DNA of 64,000 nt from Haematococcus lacustris. Its lineage: Eukaryota; Chlorophyta; Chlorophyceae; Chlamydomonadales; Haematococcaceae. The notes below the pieces were generated by a model. The model had not been told where the DNA came from. It was given only the letters and a program-made list of their open reading frames with translations, and made no database searches. The translations under genes were made by a program, and so were the position numbers. Below, piece after piece: positions 22,094-32,722 of this stretch; within the stretch, counting starts at the first letter, position 1, and every line of letters begins with the position of its first letter. The stretch covers positions 3,545,026-3,609,025 of the forward strand of contig JASKMD010000018.1 of NCBI GenBank assembly GCA_030144725.1, in the 5' to 3' direction.

Positions 22094-25000
22094 GTGGGTG
22101 CTACCATGGGCGAGCAGTGAGAGGCTGTGCCATGGTGGGGCGTCACTGTGAGGTTGCCTCATGCACCCTGGGCCATTTTCACAGCTCAGCCACCTGCATG
22201 GTGCCCTGCATGGCGGTCCTCTGAGATGAAATTGGCGACCATATGGTTGGAGGGATTGAGGTGCTGAGATGAATGGGGCGGTGTGGATAGACGAGAAGGA
22301 TAGCCTGATGCCAAGCAGGGCAGGTGGGGCAGGGTTGTAGGCTGGAGAGCTTGCCAGCACTCTGGTGCCTCAAGGCAGGCCGGCAGCATGGCTGGCCACC
22401 CCAGGCCACATGCCAAGCTGCTGCCGTAGCCACAAGACGGAGGCGAAGAAGGGTTAGAGGGGGTTGAGCAAAGAGTAGGCTCTGGAAGTGTTAGACTTGT
22501 GTGCGGGCTGTGAAGATGGCGGGGAAGAGGAGGCTGTATGGCCCTGGCTGACGGCCATGGTCAGTCCGGAGCCATGCAGCTGCACCGCTGTGTTGCCAGC
22601 CAGGTGGAGCCCTGCCTGATGGTCACGGTGGATGCACTCTGCATTGGAAATCCTGTGAGAGGAGGAGTGATGGAATTTGATCCTAATTGACACCACTCTC
22701 CCCTGGCGTGGGTTCATCGTTTCCTCAGCCGCCTGTCTGTCTACACTGCGGGGCCGTTACAAGTAAAAAAGCCGGTTGGGTGGTTTGAGGCTGGCAGGTA
22801 GGCGGGTGTTGGGCGGGACATTTTTTTCCTCTTGTGTGCAGGACCCTGTGTGTGTCCGTGCGAGCTTGTGCGGTGTGTGCAGTCTTATCCATGCCAGTGA
22901 CACGCCTACTGCTGCCAGCAGTGTCCTGCACATGACAGTGTGCCACAGCATGAAGAGCCGAGCACGCAGGGCTGGGTATGCGAGACGGGCACACCAGGGC
23001 AGAAATGGCGACACCAGCTATAGCCTGACAAAAATCGTGCGCGAGCGACAGTTGAGTCCACAGCATCAGGCCCTGCCAGGCAAGGACTTGTTGCCAACAC
23101 ATCAGGCATGCGGATGAGGGGTGTGGTGGCTGAAGGGGCCGCCGTGAGCTTGGTAACTCGCCCTTGGTAATGCCCACCATGTACCTTGAATGATACCCGT
23201 GTAACACTGGAAATGTAACAAATACATGGCGAATGGGCGCACACTACAGCACGATGCACGCCACAGCACGGCGACTCCGCTTGGATACTGTTGCTGAGTC
23301 CCGTTTCCCACCGTGTACAGCCGGTGAGATGGAAAGCTTGACGAAAGGCTAGGCCACCCTAAGCTAACTAACGACGCGATGCAATGTACACCACGAGCTT
23401 GCCTTGCTTATTTTCGATTTTGTGTCAGATCTGGTTCTCTGGAATAGGACACCGGCACACTCTTTTCCCTGCTCGCCTAAATGTTGATAACGTTTTACAC
23501 TGCTAAAGCCGCCAGCCCTACAGCTGCTTGGCCGCAGGCTTGACAGAGGAACGTACACAACGGGGAATGGGATGCTGATGTAATGCCAACGGCCAGCCAC
23601 AACCCCCATGCAGCCAGGCAGCCCCCACAGCAGTCTCAGCGCTCGGACCCAAAACCCTTTCGCCAGCCAAGCCCCAAGCGGATAAGCAGCTTATCGAACT
23701 GGAGCTGTGAACTGCATTGAATGGCTGCTGCGTAAATGACTCGGTGCTTAGCTGACTTAGCATGCATGTGTGGATCACTGCGTGCATGTATAGATGGCTG
23801 CGTGAAGCTGCACGGAGCTGCATGGAGCCTGTGTCATGAGCTACACTGAGGTTGCTCACAGTCACAGCTTGTGTGAGCACCAGGCAGACGACGTGTGCAT
23901 ACGTCCCTTGTGCTCTGATGTCCTGTGCTCTGCGCAAAGCTGTCATCAGCCTATGCCCTCCTACCTTCATAACAACTCACATGTCAACATCCACACGCAC
24001 ACGCCCACACGCACACGCCCATGTAGGCCCACAACCTACCATTGTCCTCTGTTGACTCGTAGAACACCTCGTTGCCACGTGATCGCTCGCCTGCCTGCCT
24101 GGCCGCCATGCCCCTGTCTATCCGTCATGGTAAAAGCTGTGCCTAGCATAAAACCCAACTCTATGCAAAAACGTGCACCAACCTCCACACATGCACCTCC
24201 AGCCATATGGCCCAGAGGGGAGCTGCCTTCACGCAGTGACCCTGGCATCACTGTGTGCTTACTCCCACCGCTGGCCTTGCTAGATCACTAAGCAAAAGAT
24301 CTCAGCCATAGAGTCCAGCCCATTGCTTATCCATGTCTGGCAGCTGTTGGCTTGTGGCAGCAGAGTATGCTCCCAGCCAGATGCATGGGAGCTTGACAGT
24401 GAGCCATGCTCCCACTAGCGGCTCAGATTTGCCAGGACCCACCAAGTCTGATGAGTGGCGTCCTCAAACTCCCTCTCCCACACTCCCTGCCCTCCCTGAC
24501 CCTCCCTGACCCTCCCTGCCAGCTATAGAGTATGCCAGGTAGTGCCTGTGATATGTCCCACACTTGAGGTAACACCACCACTGCCCTGTTACCCTCACAG
24601 CCCCCTACCCCAGCAGCCTTCCTTTCCTTGTTGGGGGAAGGCAGCCGCAGCGGGGTCAGCGACAGGGGCAGGGGGCAGCAGCCCATGGACCCAGCTTTCT
24701 CCTCCTGGATCCCCAGTGCCAGCACCAACTTCAGCCCAATGCAGCCAGTCTGGTCAACCTGGAGCCGGGGCCATACTGGGCAAACAGCTCTGGCAAGAAA
24801 TCCTGCACAATTTTAGAACAGGGGCACAGGGGCACAGGGGCACATGATCACTGAGTCACAGGGCCACTGGGTCACAGGGCTACAGGGCCACTGGCTGGTG
24901 CTGACTGTGGCCAACTACCTTCACACTTCATCACCACAGCTTAAAGCTATGAGGCCCCTGATGGCTGGCTGTGCCTGGCTGCACCCAACGCCCAGCCTGC

Positions 25001-25920
25001 AGTGCGGCTGCCAAGCCAGGCTCCTCGCTGCTGCATGCGGCGCCACCCACGCAGTATTCACCTTGCCAGCCACCCTGCCAGTCCTTTCCGACCTTAGCTC
25101 CCTCCACTGACCTTCACGCTTTTGCAAATGCTTGTTCACCGGTCACCTTGCTGTGGCCATTGCGTGCGTGGTGTTGCCTGCCTGCCTGCTGTTCTTACCT
25201 ACCTGCCTGTTTGCCTACCATTCATGCCGGCACCAGTCGCCTGCATGCTCTTCGTGAGCTACTCACAGCAAAGTTGCCGACCTCTTCAATGTGATGCCTA
25301 GTCACTTGGTCACTCAATCCAGGGAACTGATCCCTCACGACTTCCAAAGTGAACTGCATGGCCAGCATGTCATGACATGCATGTTCAGAAAACCATCCAA
25401 CGTGGCAATGTTATGTTTTAAGCTGGGTGAGACAGGGTCACACTCATTCTTTAACCAGAGTGAGGTGGGTGTGGTAGTGAAGTGCAGCCACCCTCCATCC
25501 ATGGCCAGCTTGGTGTCTTAGTGCGGCATGAGTTGTAGCAAAGCGGGGATGGAGCCTGAACAAATGCATCAGCCGGTCAGGGTCATGGGAGGGAGGGGGC
25601 AGCTGCCTAGCCCACCTGGTTTAAGCGCTGGGCAGGGCCTCTGTTGCCAATGCCAATAATGAGTTCAGTGCGGAGGCGCAGGCCTTCAGGACTGTCCTTC
25701 CAGGGCAGGTTTAAGAATGAAGCGACCTGTGATTGGGTCCATGGGTGGGTCGGTAGGCAGGATGGGTAGGTGGGCAGGTAGGTGGAGCGTTGAGCACATG
25801 GAAAGCAACCTAATTTGCACTGAGTCCAGCAAGATGGAGTAGCTGAGGCCAAGGTGGCGCATTCAGCTCACATCAGGGCTGCTGGCGTGGCCCTAAGTGC
25901 AAAGTGGCACGCGTTGCCTC
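22094..25920. other. Long stretch without recognised genes
   Basis: I could not build a splice chain or recognise a protein here. Noted: a block at about 23,052-23,165 (GTCCACAGCATCAGGCCCTG, and TGAAGGGGCCGCCGTGAGCT) shared in part with 21,950 and with 27,270-27,335; ACACGCCCACACGC repeats near 23,998; and a GGGGCACA/GGGTCACA tandem at 24,822-24,895. Confidence 0.4.
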
Positions 25921-25929
25921 TAACCACCA

Positions 25930-27908
25930 AAGTAGCAGTGCCTCACCACCACGCCCCCGGGGCCTCTTAGTTGGATGCCAAAGCGCCCATCAGCAACAAA
26001 CACCGGGGCGTCAATCTGCATGTCTGACACAAAGGGACATGGGGATGATGGGCCATGCCATGTTTCCAGCAGGGAGTTAGGGAATGATATTGAACGCTCA
26101 GCCAGTCCTCTTCCGGCAATCTGTGCTGCAGCATTATCTGGAGCAAAGGGAAGGATTTGCAGTTACTGGTGCCAGGTGGTGGTGATGGGGGATGTGATGA
26201 CGGCGCCAGCAGTTGCCCACTGGCCTACCCCTGCCCACCCCTGGCCCCTTCCTGCCCTACTCCTTGCCATGCTTACCGTGTAGGGCTGGCCCGGCTCAGA
26301 GGCTAGCTTTCTGTAGGATTCCTTCACGATCACCCAGATTGAGGGAATCTGGAGGTCAGGGTCAGGGTCAGGGTCAGGGTCAGGGTCAGGGTCAGGGTCA
26401 GGGTCAGGGTCAGGGTCAGGGTCAGGGTCAGGGTCAGGGTCAGGGTCAGGGTCGGGGTCAGGGTCAGGGTCAGGGTCAGGGTCAGGGTCAGGGTCAGGGT
26501 CAGGGTCAGGGTCAGGGTCAGGGTCAGGGTCAGGGTCAGGGTCAGGGTCAGGGTCAGGGTCAGGGTCAGGGTCAGGGTCAGGGTCAGGGTCAGGGTCAGG
26601 GTCAGGGTCAGGGTCAGGGTCAGGGTCAGGGTCAGGGTCAGGGTCAGGGTCAGGGTCAGGGTCAGGGTCAGGGTCAGGGTCAGGGTCAGGGTCAGGGTCA
26701 GGGAACTCACCAAGGGAAAGGAAGGGGCGGGCAGGGCTGCAGGCAGCAGTGCCTTGTGATCCAAGGGATGCCAAAGCTTGTACCAATAGACTGTCTGCGT
26801 GAGGAGTGAGGTGGAGGGGCAGGAAATGTGACCAGGCACTACAAAGTGTGATTGTGATCAAAGAGCCACCCTGTGTAGTGGGGTGGGGAGTGGGAAGGTT
26901 GGTGGGGGAACGAGAAGTTTGATGGGCCACCTACTTCTCCTCTAAACTTGATGAACGGGTTGCCCACTGCCAGCGCTGGGGAGAACCACCTGTAGCCAAG
27001 GCAGTGCAAAGGCAGAAGCAGCCAGGCTTAGAGAAGCTGTGGTTCATCTCTAGCAATTCGTCTCAGCCCCAGCCTGGACCTAGGTGATAGGACTGCAGTT
27101 CAAGGAAGGGCTGTCAGGCAGGCTGGCAGCGGCTGCATGGCATTACAAGGCTGCACTGCTGATCTGGGTGTGGGGCCATGGCTAGCGGTGGAGAGAAAGC
27201 AGAAGGAGACGACCGTCCAGCCTGGTGCTGGGGCTGTAGGGAGAAGCACAGAGACCCCCTGCCACGCGTGCGGTCAGGCATGTGGATGAGGGGGTTGGCG
27301 GCTGAAGGGGCCGCCGTGAGCTAGGTAACTCGCCAGCAGGTGGGTCTGAAAGAACGTGTAGGACATGCCAGTGCATGTAGAATGGAGGTGCGGGTTCAGA
27401 TGGGCTGATGGGGTGCTGGGCACTTCCTCCTCTTCAGGGCGGCGGCCTCACCACTTCATCATCGCGCTGGTGACGTTGGGCAGTGGTGCGTGGTCTATGA
27501 TCCTGCACTCAGGCACCACCACAGCACCATGGCCACCACCACTACCATCACCATCATCACCATCACCATCACATGGCGTTAGTGACCTTGCCTACCCCTC
27601 CAGCTACCACTGCATGTCCAGATTCGGCACCTGGACAGGAGGAAGTGCATGGCTGAGCAGCAGGGGCACGGCAGACGCCGGTGGGTGGGATGGGGTTTGA
27701 ACCCCTCACCTGTGGTACACACCCTGGTCGTCATAGAACTCGGAGATCTGGGCTGTGTCAGGACACCTGCAGCAGCGGTAGGGCACAGCAGCCTTGCCAG
27801 GCTCGCGTCTTATGACATGAACCACCACCACTTCCAGGGCATGGGGGCTGCTGCTGCTGCCAGTGATTCCAGAAGGCACAGCAGCAGGGCAGAGAGGAGG
27901 GTGTTCAT
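25930..27908 (-). CDS. Unrecognised intron-containing gene with signal peptide
   Basis: ATG at 27,908 opens MNTLLSALLLCLLESLAAAA, a typical signal peptide ending in an Ala run. Coding-like exons follow on the same strand: DTAQISEFYDDQGVYH before a GTGAGG donor (about 27,712); PECRIIDHAPLPNVTSAMMK before GTGAGG (about 27,447); WFSPALAVGNPFIKFRGE (about 26,990-26,938); IPSIWVIVKESYRKLASEPG (26,348-26,277, donor GTAAGC); and a last part with MQIDAPVFVADGRFGIQLRG near 26,020-25,950. I could not make every junction phase-consistent, and no domain is recognised. The product would enter the secretory path. The 3' splice site of the 26,348 exon sits directly against a 350-bp hexamer array. Confidence 0.4.
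26356..26702. repeat. GGGTCA hexamer array
   Basis: About 58 copies of GGGTCA with a single variant (GGGTCG near 26,450). On the minus strand it is a TGACCC array and ends only a few bases from an exon acceptor (CTCCAG at 26,349-26,354), so it forms the 3' part of an intron. The Asp-Pro and Leu-Thr polymers it would encode are not believed. Confidence 0.95.
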
Positions 27909-28095
27909 GATGGTAGACTGAGCAGCCTTGGCCCAAGTGCAGGCAGCCCGGCAGCAGCCCCGCTGGCTGCGCTGGTGGTGGGGAGCAGCGCTTGGGGCAT
28001 CTTGATGCCAGCCAGGGCGCCATGGCATGGATGATCAAAGGGGCATCCAGCTGGGCAGGGACCACCAGCTGGGCCGCTAGACGCTTGGACGACTG

Positions 28096-28290
28096 CTACC
28101 CCCCAGCTGCATCATTCCACCTCGCCCTGCTGCCTCTAAGGGTGCAGGGGTGGCTTGTTGGATAGGGAGAAAGATGAGCAGGTGGGGCAGGGTTGATGGT
28201 AGGGTAATGGCGGCGTGACGCTCTGTTGCATGTCACATGGCCCAGCAGCAGCAGCAGCAGCAGCAGGAGCAGCAGGGATAGCAACGGCAT
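28096..28290 (-). other. Poly-leucine reading frame over a CAG repeat
   Basis: MPLLSLLLLLL comes from a GCA repeat (28,243-28,270) read on the minus strand, followed by GHVTCNRAS. It resembles a signal peptide, but the Leu run is explained by the microsatellite and no downstream exon was found, so coding status is open. Confidence 0.25.
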
Positions 28291-28627
28291 GGCTTAGCAA
28301 GCTTGTAGCTATACCGCATCAGCCACACACTACTTGCAGGGCGGTGCTTACACTAAATGCATGCTTGAGAGCAGTAGAAAATGCATGGAGTAGGGTTTGC
28401 TGCAGCCAAAACCTGACAGCCTATAGCAGCACGGTGTGCATGGCATGGCGTAAGGTTGTCCGTGAACAAGGTCTGTGTGATGGTAACACAGAGCTGCACG
28501 ATGATGCGCTGCACACGTGTACACCGGATAGCATCGCTGACTAAAGTGGCTGAGCGGCGCCGACGGCTGACGGCCGGTGGTACTTCAGCGGTGCGCGAGA
28601 GAACGCTGTTCTTTGCCCGCAAATTCA

Positions 28628-28972
28628 CTACCACGCGCTCCCAGTGCAGGGTGTGCCATTGACATTGGTCCGCTCTTGACGCACGGCACTCCACACAGGG
28701 TTCGCGCGCGGGAAAGAGCAAGGATGGCCGCTAACGATGCCATGCTTGCACTCAGTTGGGCTGCTAGGCTGACGCTCCTCCCCAGCGCACCTCATTTTGT
28801 AGTTGAAGGGTGCGGGTGCGCGCGACTCGAGGCACGCTATCCTCACGGGCGTCACTGGTCCCACTGGCTGGCCAGAGCTTGGCAGCCAGGCACCAAAGAA
28901 ACTATTTTGGTATCCGAGCACGAGCGCGGGCAGAAGGAGTAGTAGGCTTGACCAAAGCTTTGTGGACGTCAT
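28628..28972 (-). CDS. Possible first exon of a secreted protein
   Basis: ATG at 28,972 opens MTSTKLWSSLLLLLPALVLG, a clear signal-peptide pattern not built on a microsatellite, followed by YQNSFFGAWLPSSGQPVG and CLESRAPAPFNYK. The frame stays open to 28,628 but the distal part shows no recognisable domain. Further minus-strand frames at 28,350-28,720 may be later exons. No family recognised. Confidence 0.3.
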   Translation of the reverse strand: MTSTKLWSSLLLLLPALVLGYQNSFFGAWLPSSGQPVGPVTPVRIACLESRAPAPFNYKMRCAGEERQPSSPTECKHGIVSGHPCSFPRANPVWSAVRQERTNVNGTPCTGSAW

Positions 28973-29059
28973 GATCGTCTCAGTCGCAGGCGCTGGGCAC
29001 ACTGCGAATGAGCACTGTGCAACGAATGAGCACATCGAGTGACACGGGAAATGACCGGG

Positions 29060-29940
29060 TCAATAACAGCTGGCAATAAGCTGCGAAGATCGGCATCAAG
29101 ACTTGCGACAAGGCGTGCAAGATAACTAAGTTGTGTTGATGCGGATGTGCTCCATCTCGTCATTGGTGTGTAGCCTGCATGAGGTTTCTATGTGTCGCAG
29201 TGGGTGTAAGACTGTGGAGTAAGCAATGGAGAACACATGGGAGGGGGACAGTGTCTAACATCACCTTTTGTGTGCTCGACCCCGGTGATGGATTTGGCGA
29301 CGCGCGGTTACGCATACACTGTTGAAACTACGTCGTCTAGGCAATCCGCACACTCGGATCGTGTTGGGTATGTGCTGGACAATTCATTTCACACCATCGG
29401 CTGCACCATCGGCTCGTTGCGCCAGGCAGATAAGCTCATAGGGATGTAACTCGCCGTCCCAAGGAGGCCCGTCTCGCGATGACATGGGGCAGCCCGCGGG
29501 CCAAGGGTGCGACGGTTTGCGCGGATGGGGAGAAAGCTCAGCTTGGCGTACAAGGACCGGCGCGGCAGTCGCCTCACGTCGGTGTACTGCGTGTGGAGTG
29601 TTTCAAAATGAAGATACGATCTTTGGCACCATCATGCGTGTGGGTGAGGGGTTTGGGGTGTGAGTTAATGTGTGGGGGAGGGGTACCTTTTTTGCTGTAG
29701 TCTTCTCTTTCTGTCCTTTCCTTTTGTCTCTCTCTGCTCCTTTCCAAAACAAAAGGCCCTGGTACCACCATGTTTGATTATGGGGCCAAACAGGCTTGTG
29801 AACAACTTGATTTTCATCCAGATTTTCACTGAGATCTTTCATCTGCAAATCCGAACGTTTTCACTGCACTGGTGGGGGTTCACTGCACTGGTGGGGGTGC
29901 ATCAAGTTGGACAGTAGGGTGTTGCATGGGGTGTGCAAGC
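29060..29940. other. Gap without recognised genes
   Basis: Contains a CT-rich run (29,697-29,745) and two tandem copies of TTCACTGCACTGGTGGGGGT near 29,858-29,900. Nothing else recognised. Confidence 0.5.
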
Positions 29941-29947
29941 AGCTGGG

Positions 29948-30487
29948 TCAGAGGGTCAAGTGAAGCGAGCGGGTACCGGAGGCCAGGGCAGGGGCCACCT
30001 GCAGCTGGCTGGAGCTCGGGGGTACTGACTGGGTGGCTGGGTTTGGTATGTTTACAGCCGCCTGCCACCCGCTACCCCTGCTGCTCTGCTGCTGGTATCA
30101 AGGGTCATCCAATGTCAGCAAGTTCGTAACTGGCAGTTTGGGTGTTCCACCACCCCCAGTACTGAGAGAAGTAGTCAGGTTGTGGCAATGAAGCAGGGGC
30201 AGCAAGCTTGGCATTCGGCGCAGTAGAGCGATAGAGCAGTGGGAAAGCAGAAGCTGCTGGGGCTTGGTGACAGTGAGCTTGCAGCTGCAAGGGGAGAAAG
30301 GACAACGCGTCAACACCCTGGGCGCTGGTGCAGTGGCGGTTGCAGCTCACACATGAGGGGAGGCAGGCCTGCTCTGGCCTCTGGGCACAGAGTCCAGAGC
30401 ATCAGGCCCTGGCAGCCGCTGGCAACCAGCATAGCAGGACACCACCTGACCACCCAGCTCTTGCAACCCAGCCAGGCCTACCAACCC
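29948..30487 (+). repeat. Dispersed repeat, copy 2
   Basis: Second copy of the repeat at 21,502-22,041, same orientation, with the same limits on both sides. Eight kilobases separate the copies. Confidence 0.85.
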
Positions 30488-30565
30488 AAGACCTTTACAA
30501 CTGTGAACAAGACCTTTGCTGGCCCAGCCCTAGGACTGAGGCCTGGCCTGCACGGAGGGTACGCC

Positions 30566-30765
30566 GCACTGTAAGCTGTCTCCGCTGATGACTCCGCTGA
30601 GGTCCGCTACGCCGCACTGTGAGCTGTCTCCGCTGATGACTCCGCTGAGGTCCGCTACGCCGCACTGTAAGCTGTCTCCGCTGATGACTCCGCTGAGGTC
30701 CGCTACGCCGCACTGTAAGCTGTCTCCGCTGATGACTCCGCTGAGGTCTCCGCTGAGGTCTCCCC
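30566..30765. repeat. Tandem 48-bp repeat, four units
   Basis: Units beginning TCCGCTGATGACTCCGCTGA and containing CTACGCCGCACTGT repeat with a 48-bp period (starts near 30,581, 30,629, 30,677 and 30,725). The unit is a multiple of three, so short frames on both strands stay open. Copies are almost identical and contiguous; there are no spacers. Confidence 0.9.
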
Positions 30766-30902
30766 TGCAGGTCTCAACTGTCAGCAGCTAACCAGCTGCT
30801 AAGGACGTGTCCTCAAATGCAACGGCTGTCAAAGGACGGACACGCGCACAGTGTGACAACGGACAGCACGAAAAGCTGCGTTTTGCCTCAACTCGGTCTC
30901 TT

Positions 30903-30935
30903 ACTCGGCGCAGGCAATTGTTGCCTGCGCCGAGT
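30903..30935. repeat. Perfect 15-bp hairpin
   Basis: ACTCGGCGCAGGCAA (30,903-30,917) and its exact reverse complement (30,921-30,935) with a TTG loop. Such a GC-rich stem could end transcription or be the core of a lost element; nothing around it decides this. The surrounding 30,770-31,370 has no recognised gene; CCCGCACCAGCAGCAG units lie at 31,005-31,060. Confidence 0.9.
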
Positions 30936-31375
30936 ATTGGTCGGCTGTAGCCCAAGCTTTCGCACCGGTGTGGCTAGACGCCGTACAATCACCCAAGGTA
31001 AGGCGCGCACCAGCAGCAGCCCCGCACCAGCAGCAGCCCCGCACCAACAAACAGCCCCGCAATAACAAAAGCCCCTTGTGTTGTTGTTCGCAGTGCACAA
31101 GATGGGAGTTGGCCTCGCAATACGGCAGCTAATGCCAAGGGCCTGCCAGAGCCCTCTGCCTTCTAAAGGTAATAGCTCAAGTTGCCCTGGTTGCCCCGCA
31201 CATAGCACACAGCCCGCACTCCCGCACTCCACCCTAATGTCCCCGTGCCCAATGTGCTCGCAGGCATCGCAGCCCTGGTGCGAACAATAAATTCCGTGTG
31301 CGCGGGGAGCGTCAATGCTCTCAGAAGCCCAGCCCAAGAGCCTCTGGCGACCTCTAGGGCATGTTAGGGTTGGTT

Positions 31376-31458
31376 TCTGTCGCCAGGCTGTTAGCCTGTA
31401 AGCAATTAAGCTGTTAGTTTGGTGGGGAACCCAGTGGTCTGTCCCGGGAAAGTGCCAT
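31376..31458 (+). repeat. Group C Fanzor 3' flank, left part, split by copia
   Basis: GGCTGTTAGCCTGTAAGCAA and TTAAGCTGTTAGTTT match the flank after the group C copy at 43,950. The rest of this flank continues at 41,989, on the far side of the copia element. Its last five bases, GCCAT, are the copia target duplication. Confidence 0.75.
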
Positions 31459-31614
31459 TAAAGGCAGCACAGCACTCGTTAGAGGGATGGCCTCGACCGG
31501 ACAAACGCAGTAAAGACCCTACCGCAAAGCGCGAACTAAAACTGCCTCACACTTTAGTCAAGTACTCCCAGAAACTCTGATGGTCTGACTGACCTCAACC
31601 TCCTTACTCCAACA
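31459..31614 (-). repeat. copia 3' LTR
   Basis: On the minus strand it begins TGTTGGAGTAAGG and ends CTGCCTTTA. It differs from the 5' LTR at one position by eye (CGCAAAGC against CGCAGAGC). A GAGTGGGAG purine run, the likely polypurine tract, lies immediately upstream (31,615-31,623). Confidence 0.92.
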
Positions 31615-31655
31615 CTCCCACTCAGGCAGCCAGCAGAGTTACCCCCACACACTTG

Positions 31656-32166
31656 TCACAGCTTCACCATGCCCATACCAGACTTGCAGAACTCATACTT
31701 GACACCTGGCAGGGCCTTGGTCATGGCATCAGCCACATTGGCCCCAGACGCAAGATACTTGAACACCAGCTCACCCCGGGCAGCACGCTCACGCACAAAA
31801 TGATGCAAGACATCAATGTGCTTGGAGCGGGCAGATGCAATAGGATGCTTGATGAGCGTGATGGCTGCCTCATTGTCACACATGATGGTGACAGGCTCGA
31901 CAGCAGAGCCCACAGAGAGATCAGCCAACAGCACTCGCAGCCACAGAGCCTCCTTGGCAGCAGCAGAGGCTGCCATATACTCTGCCTCTGTGGTGCTCAC
32001 AGCCACTGTGGGCTGCCGGCGGCTGGACCACGACACTGCGGCACCATGCATTGTGAACACGAAGCCTGTGGTGCTGCGGCGAGTGTCCAAGTCACCCGCA
32101 AAATCAGCATCACAAAACCCCACAAGGCCCTCAGCGCCACCAAAGGCCAGCCCATAGGACACCGTG
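31656..32166 (-). pseudogene. copia polyprotein, C-terminal RNase H part (severed)
   Basis: Reads SYGLAFGGAEGLVGFCDADF, then STTGFVFTMHGAAVSWSSRR, QPTVAVSTTEAEYMAASAAA and KHIDVLHHFVRE, ending GMGMVKL. These are the copia RNase H blocks, with D in CDAD, E in TEAEY and the D in CDNEAA. It continues, across the chromovirus, the frame that ends LHGVLRYVAS at about 37,903; the shared CTTGC is the target duplication. No other lesion is visible here, so the copia gene was probably intact when hit. Confidence 0.9.
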
Positions 32167-32171
32167 CTTGC

Positions 32172-32471
32172 TGTAACGTGCGGGGACGCAACGTCAGATG
32201 ACCTTTTGACACAAGCTCGAAGGCCGGTCCAGTCGAGGCGGTGACTTCCGACTAGGGTGTTGGGTTACAGCGGTGTGTTGCGAGAATGGCTAGAGCTTAG
32301 AACGGGGCTCCCTGGAATCGAACCAGTTGTACTCACGAACGCAATGTCGCTAGTCTTTACCTGCCAAATCTCACACTACACGTGTAATCCCGCGTCCCGC
32401 GACGGCTCGCATTCACGAGACAGCCCAGACGACGCGAAGCGGCAATCACCTCCTGAGGTGTGCACTTTACA
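32172..32471 (-). repeat. Chromovirus 3' LTR
   Basis: Minus-strand limits TGTAAAGTGCAC and CGTTACA. I found no difference from the 5' LTR over 300 bp. It contains a tRNA T-arm-like stretch, CTGGTTCGATTCCAG on the minus strand, but no full tRNA. Confidence 0.95.
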
Positions 32472-32722
32472 TTCCTCCCCCTCCAAAGGGGCTTCCGTTC
32501 CGCCACGGGTGAAACCACGTGACTCGCATTGCCTACAGCATGCTGATTTAGCTACTGGGTAACCCAAAGGGCACACCAGGTCACAGCTCAGGGAGCGGTC
32601 AAAGACCATCGTGCCGACTAGACACAGGGAAACCATAACCACACAGGTAGCAGCTGACCAGAGGTACAAGCATGCTGAGAATGCCATAGTCCAGCAGCAT
32701 ACCAGCATGCATGGCCTAGGAC

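Noticed and set aside
26356..26702. Interstitial telomere
   Set aside because: The unit GGGTCA is not the algal telomere repeat (TTTTAGGG/TTTAGGG) and lies in an intron.
26163..26930. Long Asp-Pro, Gly-Gln and Leu-Thr repeat proteins
   Set aside because: Translation of the GGGTCA array, which is intronic.
30566..30765. CRISPR array
   Set aside because: The 48-bp units are contiguous with no unique spacers, and the host is a eukaryote.
32290..32345. A complete tRNA gene in the LTR
   Set aside because: Only a T-arm-like stem is present; no acceptor, D-arm or anticodon arm pairs with it.
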